From: Nautilus pompilius
Taxonomy: Eukaryota; Mollusca; Cephalopoda; Nautilida; Nautilidae
Reading direction: 5' to 3'
Assembly: GCA_018389105.1 (NCBI GenBank)
Contig: JACATO010000591.1
Location: forward strand, 2,590,501-2,654,500
Length of the DNA: 64,000 nucleotides
Both the position numbers and the translations under genes were made by a program. The notes under the pieces are model-generated. The model was given only the letters and a program-made list of their open reading frames with translations. It had not been told where the DNA came from and made no database searches. Positions within the stretch are counted from its first letter, which is position 1. Each line of letters begins with the position of its first letter. This document shows positions 13,401-25,303 of this stretch, in pieces.

Positions 13401-14615
13401 AATAAGCAATGAAAACTAAGTTAAGTGACTCCCTCTGATGCTTACAGAAGCAGTTTAGTTAATTTTGTAATAAAATGATGACTTTTCACTGCCAGTGGAG
13501 AACATTCCCACTAAGTGTAGTGGATAATAGAGAAGTATCAAACAAACTTCTTGTTGCTCATGTCCACCTCTAGCTGTTTACAATATAAGAAAGGAAGCCA
13601 CTAAAAAATTCACCTATCTGCAGCTAATTGTGCAGCAAAGTTGGGAAATGCGAGGAGTTCCAAAAAATCATGGATGCATGACATTATACTTATATTTTGG
13701 AAAATTAGTTTGAGGTTGGACGTTGTAGCAGTTCCTGACAAATCAGCTAAAATTCAAATAATGGCATCAATGGCTATGGTGCAAATAACATTGCTGAGCA
13801 AACAGGGGGGGGCAAAACATGGATATAACATATGCACTGTTCTTGCAGCTGCAACTTACTGCTAAATGTGTGGAGTGTTTCAATCAGCTGCAAATGAGGG
13901 AGTCATAATGGCAAAAATTGTTTACCACTGAAAAGATTTTTGGAATAATTTTTGTGTGTTTAGCTAATGGGATTTAATAGTCATCTCAAGCTGCTACATT
14001 TCCAGCTTATTTTCAGAGAAACTTAACACACGTTGAAAGGTTTTCTTCCATGCATTATTTTTATCTGGCATTATTTTGAGAACAAATTCAGTTGAGAATA
14101 TTTTTGTCTGAAAAAAGTTTATTTAGCATAATCTTTACAAGTGAATGTAGCAGAAAATTAGCTGACAAATTGCTTTTTTGCATAATTTCCATGTTCACAA
14201 TTATGCCACCATGTGCTGCTGTAATAGAGCCGCCTTGGTCTGAAAGGCTAAATGTCATAAAATGTGTTACTGTACAAAAAAAAAGACAATCACCATGATC
14301 ACTGGGGATAATGAATGCAAATATGGTCTCAGATGGTATTTTTCAAGACACTAACTTAAAGGATGATAAAAATAAAGCAGATAAGATTTTATTTGGCAAT
14401 TTCTAAGCATTTTCAACCTCTTAGACAAAATTTCCTCAATCCTCAATTAGCATTTTAAACTTTATTATTGTGAAAATTATCAAAAATATGGTGTTGCTGA
14501 TGGAAAATTTTACTGAATGCAGGAATTTTAACCCTTGAAAACTAAAAACAAACTAATAGAAGAATAATGAAAATCTTTCTTTTTTTAACTGTTTATTCAT
14601 TCTTATATATATATT
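10440..14615. other. Non-coding DNA with one microsatellite, no gene seen
   Basis: The stretch holds a CA repeat at about 10780-10808 and an AGAC repeat at about 10817-10831. The frame at 13641-13865 has no coding character that I can defend. No transposon ends were recognised. Confidence 0.45.
10780..10831. repeat. Compound microsatellite, (AC)n then (AGAC)n
   Basis: A run of AC dinucleotides is followed, after a short interruption, by several AGAC units. This is ordinary simple-sequence DNA. Confidence 0.9.
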
Positions 14616-15898
14616 CAGTATTGGAAATAATTATGGAAACAAAGGAAAAACTTGGTGAAAAAATAAAATGTTCCATAGTACCATCTTGTGTTGATATAGC
14701 ACGCTGTGACTGGTTGTCATCTAGGTAATCAGAGAGTGTCTCACCTGCAGAAGAACTATAAAAGTATAGGGAGTGATATAATTGCAGTATGGTGATGGCT
14801 CCTATGAACAAAATAACGCATGACAAGCAAAGAGAAATCAAAGTGTTAGCTAGTGAAAGATACTCCATATGGCAGATTGCAGCTCGACTTCATGTTTCAG
14901 AAGGAGCTGTGTACATGTCTCTTAAGCTAAACTGGTACTGTTGACACTAGACACAGTTGGAAAAGAAAGACCAAACTCTCCAAAAGTGGTGGTGATAAGT
15001 GCCTGTGTTCCACAAGTTATAGATGACGAGCTAGTACAGATGTTAACATTTTTTAAGAACAGTAAGGTATCGCGGTCTCAGTGGATGTGTAGTTACTCAA
15101 AAACCCTTGCCGAGGATAATTAAATGGCAAGGCTGAAATGTGCAGCAGACATGAAACAGTGGGATGTCTGGACCTGGAAAAGTGCTGAAGTTGCTCTTTA
15201 CAACTTAGTAAGATGGGATTGTTTGTCAGTAGTCAACAGCAGTTTGTTCAAAAGCAGACTGAAGGTCAATATGAGAGTCGGTGTGCAACAGATACAATGA
15301 AACTTGGGTGGATCAATACAAGCATGGTGGCTGCATATCAGTCAAGAGCATCAGGGATTTGCATAAAATTGAAAGTATACTGACTGCTGACAGGTACAAG
15401 TGGATTTTTTCATCTATCATGTTTTCCTGAGGGAAGACCTTTCATTGGATGGGGATTCATATTTCAATCTGACAGTGATTCCAAGGAAACAGCTCATGTG
15501 TTGAAAAACTAATTGGAACATAAAGAGGCTAATGAAATACTCACAAAGATGGTTTGGCCTACACAAAGACCTGATATGAACATCATTGAGGTTATATGAG
15601 TACTAAGAAAGTTAAACAGCAACCAAACACCTTAGATGAATTGGGGAAAGTGCTACAGGATAGTTGGAACAATATTCCGCAGTCTTGCATTGATAACCTG
15701 TATTGAAACATGAAAACAAGGTCTCATGCTCCATGTAAAGCAAAAGACTCGCATTTCAAATACTAATACACTGTGCAATGTATTCATTTTGTTTTTGTAT
15801 TTTTTTCTGTAATAATGCATTGTGAATGAATTTTATGTCTCAGTTACTCCTTATTTGTGCATATCTTTTGTGTGTTTTCATAATTAGTTCCAGTACTA
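14616..15898 (+). mobile_element. Tc1-like DNA transposon, nearly full length but decayed
   Basis: The left end reads agtattggaaataattatgg and the reverse-complemented right end agtactggaactaattatga, a clear inverted repeat. The right end is followed by TA, the expected target site. The element is about 1.28 kb. Between the ends lies one decayed transposase reading frame on the plus strand, listed separately. The family is common in animals, and this copy is old: the two ends have diverged and the gene is broken many times. Confidence 0.75.
14789..15767 (+). pseudogene. Tc1-family transposase remnant
   Basis: The frame starts at 14789 and shows the paired-like helix-turn-helix domain of Tc1 transposases in its first 60 codons (KQREIKVLASERYSIWQIAA). 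The C-terminal part shows the catalytic-region signature WPTQRPDMNIIEVIWVLRKL (a form of the usual W-P-Q-S-P-D-L-N-P-I-E-N motif) near 15560-15610, the block LGKVLQDSWNNIPQSCIDNL and the terminal AKDSHFKY before the stop at 15765. The conserved E of the DDE triad is present in NIIEV. The middle is in several frames with stops, so no active enzyme is made. The span (about 326 codons) is close to the usual 340. The identification is firm from the motifs; function is lost. Confidence 0.75.
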
Positions 15899-16695
15899 TA
15901 TGTATGCAAATAACTGAAAAATATGAAAATAAAAATGTCATATTTTACTACTAAAAATTCTTCCTAAATATATTGATTATGGTAAAAAAAAAATGTTATA
16001 AATTATTTAATAATAGTGTTTGTTAAAGTTTATTTATAGTAAAGGTACATGAAGCCAGTTTGTTTTTTTCATAACCCAGTAAGTCATCAATAAACAGTTC
16101 CTTGACAGCAAAGCTGCAGGAAATCTTTAAGCTTAGTGGGTGTGGGAAAAACCTTTTCCACCTGATCTTCTACTTCACTATTTTGTTCATTCTCAAGAAT
16201 GTCAAAGGAATACAAAAGATTCCTTCTCATCAGAAACTGTACTTAACCAGCAACTTTTTGATCAGACAGGCTGTTTGTTTAGGGCTTCTTTCTACTTGTG
16301 GATTAGAGAGCCCACAATTCATGTTAATGGTTGACTGTTATGGCTAGACAGAAAAACAATGAGTCAGGAATCATTCTGCCCACACTTAGAGCTGGCAAAA
16401 GGTTTGTGGAGAGCAGAACAAAATACCCATATTTAAAGCCTCTCTTTCATTGTCTACTGGAAAACTACAATGAATATCCAAAATAATAATAAAAACATGA
16501 CTATGAATTAGTTTTTCCTGATTCTAAAATAGTATACAAGTACTATGCTGAAAAATTAACTCTTTTTAAACAAACTGCCTGAATTTGTAGTTATGCATGA
16601 GATTATTCCTCATAATTCCTTTAGTGTTTGAACTTTTCTGAAGCCACTATTCTGAAAAAAATGAAGATTAGTACATTTGACAGTAGACTTAAATA
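15899..16695. other. Non-coding spacer between two transposons
   Basis: No gene or repeat recognised. The stretch separates the Tc1-like element from the mariner and is AT-rich. Confidence 0.45.
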
Positions 16696-17939
16696 TTGAG
16701 TTACAAAAGTTTTGTCAGTGTTTTTACTGCGACAATGAGACTATATTTTTGCTGAACATGAAGTTTATTAATCAAAGTAAATTCCATTACAATCAATACA
16801 CTTCTGCCAATGAGTTACAAGAGAATTTATATCATTTTGAAAAAAAATCTGGATTTATGGAGACAGTTGCTGCTTGGTTGAAGAAGGATTTCATATGGAG
16901 GAAGCTGCCGAGGTGTTTGAAAAGATGATAGTCTGTGGGAGAAAGGTCTGGTGAATAGGCTGGATGAGGGAGAACTTTGTACCCAAACATTTTCAGTTTC
17001 TGAAGAGTCACTTTTGCAACATGAGGATGAGCATTGTTGTGGAGCAGGATTGGGCCTCTTCGATTCACCAATGCCGGCTGTCGGGAGAGTTTCTGATGAA
17101 CAAAGTTTAAATGATGACAGTACCTTTCGGCTGTGATGGTTTTGCCAGGTTTCAAAAAGTTATAGTGGATGACACCAGTTGCAGTCCATCAGACAGACAG
17201 TGACCATGACCTTTTGGTGGAGGCTGGATTTTGGAATGTGGTTAAATGACTTGTCTCTGTCGAGTTACTGTTCTGATTGTTTGTTGTCGTAAAGGATCCA
17301 TTTTTCATCACATGTAATGATTCGGTCAAGAAATTAGTCATTTTTGTTTCTTATGACAAATGAAGAGCAGATCTCCAGTCGACGATTTCGTTGTTGTTCC
17401 TTCAATTCATGAAGCATCCACTTGTCAAGATTTTTCACCTTGCTGATTGCATCAAGATGATGGTAAACAGTTGCAGTCCTAACGTCAAGCTCTCCAGCAA
17501 TTTCTCTCCCTATTTTTCTTGGATCGGCTTCAACTGAGGCTTTCAGACGCTCATCATCACAGCTGTAAGGATGTCCACTACATTCCATATCTTCAAGGCT
17601 CACATCTCTTGATTCAAACTTACCAAACCATCGTTGTACTGTGCGCTCATTTACAGTGTCCTCACCCCATACCTGCTTAATGTTATGAGTTGCCTCGCTC
17701 GCTTTGTGGCCTGGTTTGAGCTTGTAAAGCACAATAGCATGAAAAACTTTTCTATCCATGCTTCACTCAGAACCCTGAAACAAATCTCCATTTTATGATT
17801 TTTAAAAAGGTGGGTTTTGCATAATGTATACAAAACTCTGTAAAATGGTATATATCTACATTCACCTTCATAAGCATGTAAAAAATGAACCCCAAATTAA
17901 CATAATATAAAAACCGACAAAACTTTTGTACCGACCCAA
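16696..17939 (-). mobile_element. Mariner DNA transposon with both ends and TA target sites
   Basis: The left end starts ttgagttacaaaagttttgt and the reverse-complemented right end ttgggtcggtacaaaagttt. Both are flanked by TA (16694-16695 and 17940-17941), the mariner target duplication. The length of 1244 bp is close to the usual 1.3 kb, so nothing large is missing. One transposase gene on the minus strand fills it. The ends match each other well, which makes this one of the younger elements in the window. Confidence 0.9.
16768..17759 (-). pseudogene. Mariner transposase (SETMAR type), inactivated
   Basis: Read on the minus strand from 17759, the start MDRKVFHAIVLYKLKPGHKA leads into the N-terminal helix-turn-helix DNA-binding region of mariner transposases, including NIKQVWGEDTVNERTVQRWF and the GRP-like turn. 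The catalytic domain follows: TCDEKW (first aspartate) near 17300, then LLHNNAHPHV where the second catalytic Asp of the usual HDNARPH block is Asn, and YSPDLSPTDYHLF with the third Asp of the DD34D triad. The C-terminal LVTHWQKCIDCNGIYFD ends at 16768. The total is close to the family length of about 345 residues. The reading frame shifts between the two large pieces (17759-17334 and 17155-16832) and again near a poly-T tract around 16840, and there are stops in the middle. With the lost aspartate, the copy cannot be active. Relatives are the animal mariner and the human SETMAR transposase domain. Confidence 0.88.
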
Positions 17940-17941
17940 TA

Positions 17942-19082
17942 TTTTGCATACTAGAAGTTGAGGTGAAAAAAAAAACTTTAAAAAGTTGATACTTCTAATT
18001 TTATGAATTTATAACAAAATTAATATTAGTAACAACAAAATGTGGAGGGGGGTGTTTGAAATTTAACAGATTTCATCTAGCTAGTAATAGAACTATTCCA
18101 TGGATTAATATAGTGTTAAATCCTTATTGTGCTGAATTATTATGGTTTTGAAAATGATATATGGATTTGATAGCTTGTAGTTATAAAACAAATTTGATTT
18201 CTAAGGCTTTCCCCAAAACATTAAGAGGTACATTAAAACTAAAAAGAAGAAAATAAAATGAATGAAACAGGTAACATCTGTCGAGCTAGTTATATAGCAT
18301 TATACTTTGAGTAATTTTATGAGAATTTGCTATCCAATCCAATTGTTCTACTCCTTTGACATTTGGACCTTAGTATGTTTGCTTATACACCTGAGTCAAA
18401 GCATTTGTGTACAGGTTGATGGTCTGGTTGTATATTTAACATACTCTAGGGACAGTATTTTGTGCTGTAGAGGAAGGCAATGGTAAGCTGATCATGTAAA
18501 ATGCCATCATCATATACAGTGGTCTTGGGTCCTTGATGTTACAGCTGGTCTGTTCTTGGTCGTTTACAATTTGTTGAAATCAGTCCTATTATCTGCTTCT
18601 CATCAATTTGTGGACATTCAGGACAGAGCATTTAGTTCATCTAAACTTGCAGCCTTTTGAATGCATTATTTTACTCATAGTCAAATAACCTTAGCATTTT
18701 CTAATGTTGGAAGAATCACAGTAAATGCAGTTATGCATCCAAGTACCTTGAGGTATGCTTTTCACATGAAAACATGACTATCACTAAGTGCACACACATC
18801 TGTGCAGTTCTGCCTTGCCCAGGTGGTACTTTGAATATTCATCTAGTACCACACACACGCACAGAGCAAATGGTATGACTATTGATGTCACTAAAATACA
18901 GGAACAATAAATAACAAATATTACATTAAATTGTGTAACTCTTCCAAAAAGAGTATGTTGATTTGATTTGGTTCATTTATCAGTAATTTTCATAGATTCA
19001 TTGACAAGTACTCTTTAAATAGTATATTATATGCAGGTTATTTCTTTTTATTTTTTGAAATGATCAGCTGTTTTTGAAAATA
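17942..19082. other. Non-coding DNA, no gene seen
   Basis: No supported gene. There is a small inverted pair (ggtggtac / gtaccac) near 18821-18855 with a short spacer, too weak to name. Confidence 0.45.
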
Positions 19083-19464
19083 CAGTGTGTCTCTAAAGTC
19101 TGGACACACAGGAACTATAACTATAATTATTTTATCTCCACAGATAACTACAACTAACTATACTCCACAGATTAAATATGAGTTTGCCGAAAGAAGAAAG
19201 AATTGAACTGGTACTTCTCAGTGGATGTGAAGGATGGTCATATCGAAAGATAACTGATGTTTTAAATGCACGGCAATTTGGAGTTACTGCATCGTGTTCA
19301 CGTGCATTTTGCAAAGCGCATTGAACTTTGCATCGCAAATGGTGGATATCATATTGAAGATGATATTTATTAATATTTTTTACAATTGAATAAAATGATG
19401 TTGAAAATTTTATTTAGGCAAAATTCATATTTTCAATATGTGTTCAGACTTTAGGGACACCCTG
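19083..19464 (+). mobile_element. Short internally deleted IS630/Tc3-like DNA transposon
   Basis: The left end reads cagtgtgtctctaaagtctg and the reverse-complemented right end cagggtgtccctaaagtctg, with TA on both sides (19081-19082 and 19465-19466). The whole element is only 382 bp. It keeps the N-terminus of a transposase from 19178 (MSLPKEERIELVLLSG, then EGWSYRKITDVLNA, a DNA-binding segment) and, directly after it in another frame, a worn C-terminus (HFAKRIELCIANGGYHIED). The catalytic centre between them is gone. It therefore arose from a larger autonomous element by deletion of the middle, the usual route to a short non-autonomous copy. The class assignment (IS630-Tc1-mariner) rests on the TA site, the end sequence and the recognisable terminal segments. 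Confidence 0.8.
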
Positions 19465-19466
19465 TA

Positions 19467-20773
19467 TATATGAACCTCTCTATAAAAACTTTAAATATTT
19501 TGTCAAGCTTGTGATACTGAAGTACATAGTTATAACCAATTTAGTCTACAGTTTTCTTCTGACTGAGCTATAAAACACGTTGGTACCATTCATTTCCATA
19601 CCTAAATTTTCACCTTAAAATAAATGATCCTTATCTATAGAGAACTTTGGTCGCCTAGACCAGAAGCAGACTACCCATATATCAGTAATGGGTCTTCAGG
19701 TCCAGCTCAGAGAAAGCAAAGCTCTCATACAAACACTGTTCTGCCACAGCTCCATGACAACTGGATACATGTTTTTCTTGTGAATAATTTGCTGGCTAAT
19801 TACAGTTTTATATCTAATTATCTTCTCTGTATGGAATAGTGTACCAGAAAATGAATAGAAACACACATGTATAACTATTTGATTGTTTTCCTTTGGTTCT
19901 CAAGGGATTTATCTTGGTGGTGGCTAGACAAAAAATTAATATGGTTTAATGGCTTATTAAGTGACTGATTAATTTTCTGAAATCAGCAGCAACAGTTCAG
20001 GAATTTTTTAAAAAATATTTTAAGTGCCTGATCACTTAAATTCATTTTTTATTTTATTTATTTATGAATTTTAAATTAAATATGCATAATTCCAAGTAGT
20101 TTTTTTTAAAAATCTACCCAAAATTCAGTGCCACAAAAACTCACAACTAGGTTCTGATCGTTGCTGACTGTTGAGCATTTAGCCTCAAAGAGAAATATGA
20201 AAACTTTAGTGGAAAGAAATCATGCCAGAATGCTTAACCAGAAGAAAAGTACACCATCAAAAGAAATAGTTTTGGATCTGTTTTGAAGATTGGCAGACAT
20301 TTCACTGACTACTTTTCTCAAGCAATCATTAATTTTTGTAGTGTTGCATTCTGGAAATGTTTTCTAAATCATCAGCAGACAGGAACCAGATTCAGATTGC
20401 ATACAGCTGCTTTAGGTTTATAAGAATTTTGCAAATTTTGTTATATGCAAGCATCTTATAATAAGCGATGATTAATTTCACAATGTCAGCTATTCCATAA
20501 GTATTTTGCTATCATCAGCATGTTCATCTGTATTTTGATTAGCAGTAATTTACGTGAATCTTTTTCTGTTGTGCTTTTTTAAAGTATGTGAGGGAGCCCG
20601 TAGGATCTAAGAAGTTTAAGTATGCTTAAGATAGATTAAATCATTTGGTGATACTCTGCTGATTCTTATTTTGTTCGCAGACATCTCTCTTGTTGATTAA
20701 TCCTTATAACCTGCATAATTTATCTGCATCTAATCATCAGCAAAATTTTTTTGTTTCCATACATCATCGAGTG
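19467..20773. other. Non-coding DNA, no gene seen
   Basis: The frame at 19624-19839 (ending LLCME) is a short open frame of no known family. Nothing else is recognisable. Confidence 0.4.
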
Positions 20774-21160
20774 TGGGGTGCATTGGGTGTTCAGGGATGG
20801 GTAGCATATCTGGTGGGGAGGCCTGTCAAGTCCTTTTGGGGGCACCTACCCACCTTTGATCCCCCACCTGACACCCAGCTCTCACCTGCTGGCTCCAAGA
20901 AGCTGTTGCATGCACAGTAGCTACACCCTGGTAAACCACTTTGGCAGGTGATGGTAGCTGTTGGGTCTGAAACCCTGTGAAGACTGGTTTTGGTGGACTC
21001 AGAAGAGACCAACAGAGGGTCCAGTGGCCATGAAGATGTCTCCAGCAGGGTAGACCAAGCTCTGGCAGGTGACTGGTCTAGGGGAGGGACCCCTGATAAA
21101 CATCCAATGACTGAAGACAGAGATGCAGGACCCCTGTGGTGCTGTAAACCTTTGCATCAT
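20774..21160. repeat. GC-rich island, probably a repeat of unknown family
   Basis: This stretch stands out from its AT-rich surroundings by composition (many cctg, ggtg and cagg words) and by sharp edges. It has open frames on both strands over most of its length (for example 20690-20920 plus and 20791-21012 minus), but they do not resemble a known protein. It may be the 5' part of a LINE or a degraded host exon cluster. I cannot name it. Confidence 0.35.
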
Positions 21161-24100
21161 GCTTTTTCACTTCATGAGCATTCGACAAAGAAGAATGATC
21201 ATTGAGTGTTTGGTTGATGCAAACCATATAACAAAACTTTTATTCATTGCTAATGTTTTGTTCGAACACCATCATTACTACACATTGGAACCTCATCTGT
21301 CTGCCTTGATCAGTCCATGGTACTTTTTAATGTTATGGATGTATGACCTATCTGCTACAGGAAATATACTCTTTAGAAATGTTTATGGCAGATTTTATGG
21401 GTACATCTGAATGGATTTTAGCCCAACTTCTTTAAATAATCAGTAATAATGGTGAGAAACAGCAATATTTGATCTTTATCTGTGAATAATTGATAATTGA
21501 CTTACTAAGAGAAACACCCTTTCCAACAATTCTGACAGAAAAATGTTTCAGTAAAACTAAGCAAACAAAAAATGTTAACTATTTTAAGACAGAAAAATCA
21601 TTAAACGAACTTAGCATTTACACATACTTTCTTCACATAGCGTAGAAGAAGCTAAAATTTGTATTTATTGAAGTACTGCAAGAACTCTAAAGATTGTCAT
21701 TTTTCTAGTGATCATAGAAAAAGTAAATTTGGTTTTTGGATAAGCACTTGAATGATTCTCATCTCTTTCCTTTAGAAATAAGTTGGACTGGCTACCTCAT
21801 ATTACACTTATATTTTCAGATTATGAAGTAATTTGCTCCTTCACTTGAACCAGTGTAGCTACATTACTCACACATTTTCTACCTGAGAGTTAGTACTTCA
21901 TCCTTCAAAAATGGAGAAAAAAGGCTGAAACATTTCAGTAAAAGGAAATTAATTTTTTAGCATGTTGTCATAATGATTGCAGGGTAAATATTAATAATGT
22001 CATTGCAATAAAATTTTAAATATTCACCTGGTAGCATTAATTATTTTCAGTTTGTTTACTTCTTGTAAATATTTTATTTGATCTTTTTATTTTTTAAAAT
22101 GTACTTAATAGAGTATCTTGTTGCTATCTCTAGACTGATAGTCATACATCACTCTCCTGTAAATGAACCTCTTGGTATAGATTAGACTAAACAACTGCAG
22201 TATCATCCTTTCTTGTTTTATTTTTCCTGAATTAGTTTGTATACTTTAAATATTTTTTAATTCATGAAAATATACAACACTATAAAATTTTTTTAAAATT
22301 TTCCATCTGATATGTATTATCTATCGTATTGTATGTACACGATTATTATTTTCTGGAATGCTGGGGAATCCTTTGTTGGTATTAATTGCGCCTGGGCAGA
22401 CATTGCTCTCATGAACACTGTTGTTCATTGCTATTATTGTTTTTTCCTTTGTCTGGCACAACACAATAGCTCACCATTTCTCAAATCCCAAATCAACACT
22501 AGCAGTATTGGATGGCCTGGTAAACATAAGGCATTTTGTTGGACCTAGGATCATGATCCATGTCAAGAAGATTGTGTGCTGTTACTATTGTGATCCCTGC
22601 TGCATGTTCTATCAGTTTGTTTCTGGCAATGTCTTGCTGACACAAAGATTGTGATACATCACATGTGGATTAGCTAAGGCAAACAATCTCAGCAGCTTCT
22701 CTGCAGAAGTAAAATGAAAAATACAGGCTGTAAAGCTGGCTTTCTGTGAATATCCTGTTCATTAATGCAAAAGTTTTTTCTTGTTTCTGCAGCTAGATTC
22801 GGTTTCTTTACTTTTTGTTCTGCAACCCCGATTGATATCTAAATGTATTGATTTTTCTTTACCTTAAAGTATAGGCATTAATCTCTATAGGCTATCATAG
22901 CCATTTCTGCCCCTTCCCGCACACGCACCCTATCCCAACCTGTGGTAGATTCCATTTTATACTTGAACATAGAAGCTGGAGAAATAATGAAAAAAAGAAA
23001 CCTTTCAGAAGACAAAGAATATTTAGCGGACTCTTTCATGTATTTAAAATTAAGGAAAATAAATAGTAGTATATCGCACTAGATGAAAGCAGGAAGCAGG
23101 AATAACTTAGAAAGTGTCCGGTATCTTGGTTTTATCTGAAAAGTGTTTTGTTTTTGCTTTTAAAAGTTTTGGAAGAAATACCTACTGCACGATGGTGCAA
23201 AAAATTATTACCTTTGTATTAGTAAACTGATACTATTTTTTAAAATAAAATGTGTAGATTTTTACAAAATTGGTGCCATGAATATGTGACTAATATTTTT
23301 GACAATAGTAAACTATTGCAGTTTTGATTGCAAATTTCATTCTGAAATAATAACGCAGTGTCGGGTAACCTTTCTTTGTTAATGTTTATTTTCAGTCACC
23401 AGAGATTTTTTCTTTTGGGTTTTTTTTTGTTAAGAGAAGAAGCCTTCTGTTCTCTGTGGGGTTTGATGAGAAATAGAGCACCTGAAACTTGGTGCAAGTA
23501 TCATGAATGACCAGTTTCCATTGCAGAAGCATTATAGCTTGTGTTTGGATAAGAGTAGAAGAGTATGTGTAACGTAGCTAGATCATTTCTATATCAGTAT
23601 ATGTGTAATACTATACAGATTCAAATCTCGAAAAGTATGGTCAGTAACCCAACTCCCTCCTTCCTCAATGCAGGTAGGGTGTCATTTAACCAGGTGCTTC
23701 CATCTGAAGAGGTTAACTCTGTGCTTCCCCCAAAAGTAATGCTCTTCTGTCTTCAGGAGTTTTTGTGTTATATCATTGAATGATAATGATGGTTGTTTCT
23801 TACAGGAAGTCTTGTAAATCTGAAAAAAGAACTTGACCTATGTGGGAGAAATAAAACTATTATTGTTTTAATCTGAAACATGTTGAAGGGCAACACTTTT
23901 TTGGGAGTTAGATAAAATAACCAACCAATTTTGCATATTTTATTATGCTGTAAGTGACTTACTGTGTTATTTATTTCAAATTGGCCTGCCAGCACACCTC
24001 TATCAGTGGTACTGAAAGCACTTATGGAAGTAATTAAAATATATGCCAACATTATCACGGTGATATTTTTTCTCCTTTTCTCAGTTGGTTATCGCTGGTA

Positions 24101-24204
24101 AAAAGTTGGTCAAAAAATGAGAAAGTTAAAAGGTGATGTTGAAATAGTTGTAAGGTTAAAGTCTAGCTGGTCAAATCCTGGACCAAGTCCTATACTTCCT
24201 AAAC
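21161..24204. other. Non-coding DNA, no gene seen
   Basis: Several short open frames exist (22312-22654 and 23565-23783) with slightly higher complexity than the background, and these could be worn repeat remnants. None can be assigned. Confidence 0.4.
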
Positions 24205-24212
24205 CTGTAAAT
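24205..24212. repeat. Left target-site duplication of the hAT element (ctgtaaat)
   Basis: These eight bases are repeated exactly at 25304-25311 on the other side of the element. An 8-bp duplication is diagnostic of hAT insertion. Confidence 0.95.
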
Positions 24213-24501
24213 CAGGGGTTCCCAACGTTTTGGCACTCGCGACCCCTTAGCTAAAAGTTTGAAAGCCATGCGACCCCTTACTTAGGGCTTACTATCAACA
24301 GCTTAAATTTTCCTCTTATTTTCTTTGAAGGAGAAGAAAAGAAACATCAGAAAATAATTTATAGTTAAATAATAGAAAATAATAAATATAATAATAGAAA
24401 ATAATAAATAGTTAAATCACATTGGGACAATCTGATTGACAGAAAGAACATATATTCCTTAAAATAACATAAACATAGGTTTGAACAGCTATTAAACCCA
24501 G

Positions 24502-24855
24502 CTAGTGTGATACCTGATGTTGCATTTCAGCAGCAAGCTTTGAAATTCGTGGTCGGGCGTTTGTTAGAGCCAGTCTCATGTCATCTCCAACATCCAATCT
24601 GTTCCTATTCTTTGTTTTTATATTAACAAGAGTGGAAAATCCTGCCTCACACAAGTAGGTAGAAGCAAATGGAACAAGGACACGTAAAGCTGTCATGCTG
24701 ACTTTGGAGTATGATTGATACATAGCACACCAGAACTGAATCATGGATTTCTCCTTGAAGAGATCACGAGCTGAAGAGTCGTTCCTTAGATCCAGAAAGT
24801 CATCTTGGATATCATCTGGGATGCTGGATACATCAAGTTTCCAATCAAAATGTCA
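24502..24855 (-). pseudogene. hAT transposase C-terminal fragment (ZBED5/FAM200-like)
   Basis: Read on the minus strand, this begins with KLDVSSIPDDIQDDFLDLRN and continues with the hAT dimerisation domain: MTALRVLVPFASTYLCEAGF, then STLVNIKTKNRNRLDVGDDM and LALTNARPRISKLAAEMQHQ before the stop at 24502. The motif TYLCEAGFSTL is the hallmark of the ZBED5, FAM200 and GTF2IRD2-type hAT proteins. This C-terminal region normally makes up the last 110 or so residues; the catalytic core and the BED zinc finger are absent because the element is internally deleted. It is in frame over the whole retained stretch, which suggests a fairly recent burst. Confidence 0.85.
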
Positions 24856-25123
24856 TATCACAACAGAATGCTTGTCAAACACAACTCACCTCTACTGCTT
24901 GCTAAAATGAAATAAAAAATTGAATAAGGCAACCTTTGGCCGCCGCAGAACACTGATTACTTGTGGTGGGTGCAGGAAGAGTAATGAATATGATGGGATA
25001 AGCATTGGTAGGGAGGGGAGGGAGCGTGGCCAGTGTGGCCAGTGGCGCCATTCTTCATCCACCAATCAGCAACTGAGAGAGTGACTCGCGTGTCGCCAGT
25101 GGCACGCACGTACGCGCGCACGC

Positions 25124-25149
25124 GCACACACACACACACACACACACAC
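25124..25149. repeat. (CA)n microsatellite inside the hAT element
   Basis: A run of CA units follows a cgcg-rich stretch. It has been gained since insertion or was carried by the family. Confidence 0.9.
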
Positions 25150-25303
25150 TTGAGGGAATCGGCCAGTCGAAAACAAAGAAAATTGGTTAGAAAATTAATA
25201 TTGTGTAACAAGGCTACGGGACTCCTCAGACAAGGCTTCGCGACCCCCTGCCAAGGCTTCGCGACCCCCAAGGGGGTCGCGACCCACCGGTTGGGAACCC
25301 CTG

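Larger units (their letters stand above)
24213..25303 (-). mobile_element. hAT DNA transposon, internally deleted, with exact 8-bp target duplication
   Basis: Both ends read caggggttcccaac towards the outside, and the flanking ctgtaaat is repeated exactly on both sides. Near each end the word gcgacccc is repeated: twice at the left (around 24238 and 24270) and several times at the right, where it also forms an 11-bp palindrome arm pair around 25259-25282. These subterminal repeats are the usual transposase binding sites of Charlie-like hATs. Only the last part of the transposase survives. The element is 1091 bp, where an autonomous copy would be 2.5 to 3 kb, so most of the gene was deleted. 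A CA repeat at about 25124-25149 has grown inside it. Confidence 0.93.

Noticed and set aside
16102-16347. Two overlapping plus-strand frames
   Set aside because: No splice sites, motifs or composition change support coding; they sit just outside the mariner.
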